DNA of 7,848 nucleotides, taken from NCBI GenBank assembly GCA_025936615.1, contig JAICSZ010000083.1:1-7848 (forward strand). Reading direction: 5' to 3'. The position numbers were made by a program, and so were the translations under genes. Shown here one piece after another: positions 4,473 to 7,848 of this stretch. Each line of letters starts with the position of its first letter. Within the stretch, counting starts at the first letter, position 1. Below the pieces are notes generated by a model. The model was given only the letters and a program-made list of their open reading frames with translations, was not told the origin of the DNA and ran no database searches. The stretch is from Pedococcus sp. Its GTDB lineage: Bacteria > Actinomycetota > Actinomycetes > Actinomycetales > Dermatophilaceae.

Positions 4473-6194
4473 GTGAGCACCGAAACCACCGCGCCCCGCC
4501 CGGCCACTGAGATCGACCGCATCGCCGACGCCTACCTCGCCGAGTACGTCGCCCTCAGCCCCATCACGGCCACCTACCAGGGCATCCCGGGACACGACGA
4601 GGACCTCGACGACTTCTCCCCCGCCGGGCTCGCGGCCCACTCCGAGCTGCGCCTGCGGACCCTCACCGAGCTCGACCGCGCCACGCCGGTCGACGACATC
4701 GACAAGGTCACCCTGTCTGCAATGCGCGAGCGCCTGGGCCTGGCGGAGGAGACCTATGCCGCCGGCATCGACGAGATGTCGCTCAACGTCATCGCCTCAC
4801 CCCTGCAGGAGATCCGCGGCGTCTTCGACCTGATGGCCACCGGCACCGACGAGGACTGGGGCGTCCTCAGCCGCCGCATGGCCAAGGTGCCCCAGGCGCT
4901 CGAGGACTGGAAGGAGAGCCTGCTGAGCGCGGCCGAGAAGGGCAACGTGGCGCCGCGCCGTCAGGTCGAGGCCTGCATCAAGCAGTGCGAGGACCTCACC
5001 GAGGACGGGGGCTACTTCGCCACGCTGCTCGACGACGCCAGGCTGAGCAACGGCAACGGCAACGGCGACGGGGACGGCGCCCTGGCCGACAGCACCCGGA
5101 AGCAGCTCACCTCCGCCGTCGAGGCAGCCTCCGCCGCCTATGCCGACCTCGAGGAGTGGCTGCGCGACAACATCCTCGACCGCGCGCCCGAGGCGGACGC
5201 GTGCGGCCGTGAGCGCTACGCCTTGCTGTCCCGCCTGTTCCTCGGCGCCGAGGTCGACCTCGAGGAGACCTATCGCTGGGGGCTGGCAGAGGTGGAGCGG
5301 ATCACCGCGGAGATGGAGGCTGTCGCCGAGCAGGTGAAGCCCGGCAGCACCGTCAAGGAGGCCATCGCCGCCCTCGATGACGACCCGGCATACCAGCTGC
5401 ACGGCACCCCGGCACTCAAGGCCTGGATGCAGGAACGGGCCGACGAGGCGATCGCCGAGCTGGCGGACACCCACTTCGACATCCCGGACCCGGTGCGCAC
5501 CATCGAGTGCCTCATCGCACCCACGCACACCGGCGGCATCTACTACACCGGGCCGTCCGAGGACTTCTCACGTCCGGGTCGCATGTGGTGGTCGGTGCCC
5601 AAGGGGGTCAACGAGTTCGGGGCCTGGAAGGAGCTCACCACCGTCTACCACGAGGGCGTCCCGGGCCACCACCTCCAAGTCGCGCAGACCGTCTTCCGCT
5701 CGGAGCTGCTCAACGAGTGGCGGCGGATGGCCGCCTGGACCTCCGGCCACGGCGAGGGGTGGGCCCTGTACGCGGAGCGGCTCATGGACGAGCTCGGCTT
5801 CATGGACGACCCCGGCAACAAGATGGGGCTGCTCGACAGCCAGTCCCTGCGCGCGGCCCGCGTCGTCATCGACATCGGCGTGCACTGCGGCTTCGAGGCG
5901 CCCGACGAGGTCGGTGGTGGCGAGTGGACCTACGACAAGGCGTGGCAGTACCTGGACGCCCACGCGAACCAGGGCGAGGCGTGGCTGCGCTTCGAGCTCG
6001 ACCGCTACCTCGGTTGGCCGGGGCAGGCGCCGTCGTACAAGATCGGCGAGCGGCTCTGGATGCAGCTGCGCGACCAGGTGCGGGAGCGCGAGGGGGATGC
6101 GTTCTCGCTCAAGGACTTCCACCGTCGCGCGCTCGACATCGGCGGCGTCGGGCTGGACACGCTGCGCGAGGCCGTGCTCGGCGAGCTGGGCTGA
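4473..6194 (+). CDS. DUF885 family protein, putative zinc metallopeptidase
   Basis: A 573-aa protein of the DUF885 family, related to gluzincin-type zinc peptidases; the substrate is unknown. The zinc-site motif is HEGVPGHH at 393-400 (H393, E394, H399 as ligands/catalyst, a stretched HExxH with an inserted G-P-G). It is followed by GEGWALYAE with E428 and E435 as candidates for the third ligand, and then a helical C-terminus with GQAPSYKIGER, typical of the family. The N-terminal half is helical and acidic. There is no signal peptide or membrane segment, so it is probably cytoplasmic. A short Asn-Gly/Asp-Gly run at 193-202 interrupts the helical part. The GTG start at 4473 is supported by a leaderless-type -10 element and by IDRIADAYLAEYVALSPITATYQG, the usual family N-terminus, shortly after it. 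It is followed after 49 bases by the antiporter gene on the same strand. Confidence 0.88.
   Translation: MSTETTAPRPATEIDRIADAYLAEYVALSPITATYQGIPGHDEDLDDFSPAGLAAHSELRLRTLTELDRATPVDDIDKVTLSAMRERLGLAEETYAAGIDEMSLNVIASPLQEIRGVFDLMATGTDEDWGVLSRRMAKVPQALEDWKESLLSAAEKGNVAPRRQVEACIKQCEDLTEDGGYFATLLDDARLSNGNGNGDGDGALADSTRKQLTSAVEAASAAYADLEEWLRDNILDRAPEADACGRERYALLSRLFLGAEVDLEETYRWGLAEVERITAEMEAVAEQVKPGSTVKEAIAALDDDPAYQLHGTPALKAWMQERADEAIAELADTHFDIPDPVRTIECLIAPTHTGGIYYTGPSEDFSRPGRMWWSVPKGVNEFGAWKELTTVYHEGVPGHHLQVAQTVFRSELLNEWRRMAAWTSGHGEGWALYAERLMDELGFMDDPGNKMGLLDSQSLRAARVVIDIGVHCGFEAPDEVGGGEWTYDKAWQYLDAHANQGEAWLRFELDRYLGWPGQAPSYKIGERLWMQLRDQVREREGDAFSLKDFHRRALDIGGVGLDTLREAVLGELG
5049..5078 (+). repeat. 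Hexanucleotide tandem repeat inside the DUF885 gene
   Basis: Three exact AACGGC units are followed by GACGGG and GACGGC, encoding (Asn-Gly)3(Asp-Gly)2 at codons 193-202. The run lies between two helical segments and is probably a flexible linker. Gain or loss of units keeps the frame, so length variation between strains is likely. Confidence 0.8.
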
Positions 6195-6231
6195 GGCCCT
6201 CCGACCCACGCACCGCCCCCTCCGCTACTGC

Positions 6232-6236
6232 AAGGA
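6232..6236 (+). promoter_or_regulatory. Ribosome-binding site of the antiporter gene
   Basis: AAGGA lies seven bases before the GTG at 6244 and decides that start. The ATG at 6236 overlaps this site but opens only a 7-codon frame. Unlike four other starts in the window, this gene appears to use a conventional Shine-Dalgarno signal, consistent with co-transcription with the DUF885 gene. Confidence 0.6.
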
Positions 6237-6243
6237 TGGGTGC

Positions 6244-7848
6244 GTGGAGCTCGCCGTGACCCTGCTGGCCGTCGTGGCCACGGTGGTGGTGTTCTCCGGG
6301 CTGGCCCGCCGTGCCGGGCTGGCGGCTCCGCTGGTCCTCATCGTGGTCGGCGTCGTCGGGTCGTACCTGCCGTTCATCCACGAGCCCGGCCTGAGCCCTG
6401 ACGTCGTCCTCGTCGGGATGCTGCCGCCGATCCTCTACGCGGCGGCGATCCGCACCTCGCTCGTGGACTTTCGCGACAACCGGACCACGATCATCGGGTT
6501 GTCCGTCGGGCTGGTCCTGTTCACCGCCCTCGGGGTCGGGCTCGTGACGTACTGGCTGCTTCCGATCCCCTTCGCCGCCGCGTTCGCCCTCGGGGCGATC
6601 GTGGGGCCGCCCGACGCGGTGGCGGCATCCGCGGTGGCCCGTCGGATCGGCCTGCCGCGCCGCATGGTCACCGTCCTCGAGGGTGAGTCGCTCGTCAACG
6701 ACGCCACGGCCCTGGTGTCCCTTCGAACCGCCGTTGCGGCCCTCACCGCTGCCGGCACAGTGTCGCTCGGCGGGGTGGCGGTGGGCTTCGGGTGGGCGGT
6801 CGTCGGTGGGGTCGGGACCGGTGTCGTGGTCGCGCTGGTCGTCGGCCTCATCCGGCGCCGCGAGGACGACACCGTCATCGACACGGCCCTGTCGTTCCTC
6901 GTGCCGTACCTCGCCTACCTGCCGGCGGAGAAGCTCCACGCGTCCGGCGTGCTGGCCGTCGTCGTGGCCGGGTTGCTGCTGAGCCACAAGTCCCCGCTGA
7001 TCCAGACCGCATCGTCCCGGATGAGCGAGCGGATCAACTGGCGGACGCTGCAGTTCATCCTCGAGAACTCCGTCTTCCTGCTGATCGGGCTGCAGATGCG
7101 ACGGATCCTCAAGGATGTCGCAGACTCCGGCCTGGGCTGGGGGACCATCGCACTCGTGTGCGGGGCGGTGTTCGTGACCGTAGTCCTGCTGCGACCGGTG
7201 TGGGTGTTTCCCTTCCGATGGCTCAAGGTGCGCCGGGGGGCGCGCTCCGGCCACGTGCTGGCACCGTGGACCGACAGCGCCGTGCTCTCCTGGGCGGGCA
7301 TGCGCGGGGTGGTGACGCTGGCCGCCGCCCTGACGCTGCCCCAGTCGACCCCGCAGCGCAGCCTGCTCGTGACCGCGGCGATGACGGTCACCGTCGGCAC
7401 GCTCCTCGTGGAGGGCACCACGCTGCCGTGGCTGGCTCGCCGGCTCCGGGTGCGCGGGCCGGACCCGCGCGAGGACGCGCTCCAGGAGGCCAGCATCCTC
7501 CAGTCGTCGGTGTCGGCCGGCCTGGCCGCCCTCGAGGAGTGCGAGGAAGTCGAGCCGGAGATGATGGACCACCTGCGCACGCGTGCGGAGAACCGCACGA
7601 ACATCGTGTGGGAGCGCTTGGGGCAGGGGCGGGAGGACGGCCACGAGCCGCCGTCGGAGACCTACCGGCGGTTGCGGATGGTGATGCTCCGGGCAGAGCG
7701 ACGCGAGCTGTTGCGGCTGCGCGACACCCGGTCGGCCGACCAGGAGGTGCTCAGCCACGTCATGGCGCAGCTCGACGTGGAGGAGTCGATGCTCGACCGG
7801 ATCGAGGAGCGCACCGAGGCCCTGCGCGACGACCCGCTGCTGCCTCCC
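6244..7848 (+). CDS. CPA1-family Na+/H+ antiporter, 3' end cut by window
   Basis: A cytoplasmic-membrane monovalent cation/proton antiporter, exchanging Na+ (perhaps K+ or Li+) for H+ in pH and salt homeostasis. 535 codons are visible, open to the last base; family members are about this long, so only a short tail should be missing. Roughly 11-12 hydrophobic segments fill residues 1-400, starting with LAVTLLAVVATVVVFSGLA and a second one at about 26-43. Family motifs: GPPDAVAASAVARRIGLP with D124, LEGESLVNDATALV with N152-D153 (the ion-binding ND pair), FILENSVFLLIGLQ, and MRGVVTLAAALTLP. From about residue 400 a charged, helical cytoplasmic tail follows, rich in Glu and Arg and probably coiled-coil; such tails are thought to regulate CPA1 exchangers. 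The GTG start has the AAGGA site upstream. It lies 49 bases after the DUF885 gene on the same strand and may share its transcript. Ion specificity cannot be read from the sequence. Confidence 0.88.
   Translation, partial: MELAVTLLAVVATVVVFSGLARRAGLAAPLVLIVVGVVGSYLPFIHEPGLSPDVVLVGMLPPILYAAAIRTSLVDFRDNRTTIIGLSVGLVLFTALGVGLVTYWLLPIPFAAAFALGAIVGPPDAVAASAVARRIGLPRRMVTVLEGESLVNDATALVSLRTAVAALTAAGTVSLGGVAVGFGWAVVGGVGTGVVVALVVGLIRRREDDTVIDTALSFLVPYLAYLPAEKLHASGVLAVVVAGLLLSHKSPLIQTASSRMSERINWRTLQFILENSVFLLIGLQMRRILKDVADSGLGWGTIALVCGAVFVTVVLLRPVWVFPFRWLKVRRGARSGHVLAPWTDSAVLSWAGMRGVVTLAAALTLPQSTPQRSLLVTAAMTVTVGTLLVEGTTLPWLARRLRVRGPDPREDALQEASILQSSVSAGLAALEECEEVEPEMMDHLRTRAENRTNIVWERLGQGREDGHEPPSETYRRLRMVMLRAERRELLRLRDTRSADQEVLSHVMAQLDVEESMLDRIEERTEALRDDPLLPP

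Noticed and set aside
6236..6259. Alternative ATG start at 6236 for the antiporter
   Set aside because: This frame stops after seven codons (MGAWSSP); the GTG at 6244 opens the long frame with antiporter motifs and has AAGGA at proper distance.
6109..7758. 549-codon open frame on the minus strand opposite the antiporter
   Set aside because: Its translation is a low-complexity His/Arg/Gln/Gly mixture, whereas the plus strand gives clear membrane segments and CPA1 motifs in the frame from 6244.

Overview
The window is uniformly high-GC DNA with dense coding, short intergenic gaps, GTG starts and G/C-ending codons. It also has a biotin-dependent acyl-CoA carboxylase with a small epsilon subunit, which is an actinobacterial hallmark. 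A member of Micrococcales, perhaps the Intrasporangiaceae, is my best guess; the phylum is much better supported than the family. Nothing here is a tRNA, rRNA or CRISPR array. No gene-free stretch exceeds about 160 bases.

Left part (1-2560): a biotin protein ligase gene (birA, minus strand, 3' end cut off by the window) stands back to back with accD, the carboxyltransferase beta subunit of a propionyl-CoA/acyl-CoA carboxylase. accE, the tiny epsilon subunit, overlaps the accD stop by ATGA. This is the same order as birA-accD5-accE5 of Mycobacterium. The functional link is direct: BirA attaches biotin to the carboxylase alpha subunit, which is encoded elsewhere, and AccD/AccE use that biotin to carboxylate acyl-CoA. 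Only 23 bases separate the two divergent start codons, and they hold two overlapping -10 elements placed for leaderless mRNAs.

Middle part (2561-3693): a minus-strand gene encodes a winged-helix (AbiEi-antitoxin-like) plus DUF559/Vsr-type nuclease-fold protein. It is bracketed by copies of a 34-bp imperfect palindrome. One copy lies just past its stop (inverted) and two tandem copies lie upstream, any two copies differing at 2 of 34 positions. This unit is the most unusual thing in the window. It looks like a gene cassette or REP/MITE-like element whose nuclease-fold protein may act on the repeat, inserted downstream of the accDE operon.

Right part (3694-7848): a YiiM-like MOSC-domain protein (minus) diverges from a DUF885 zinc-peptidase-like protein (plus). 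Both starts carry leaderless-type -10 elements. These are followed by a CPA1-type Na+/H+ antiporter that runs off the right edge. These are ordinary housekeeping or stress genes with no visible link to the repeat unit.
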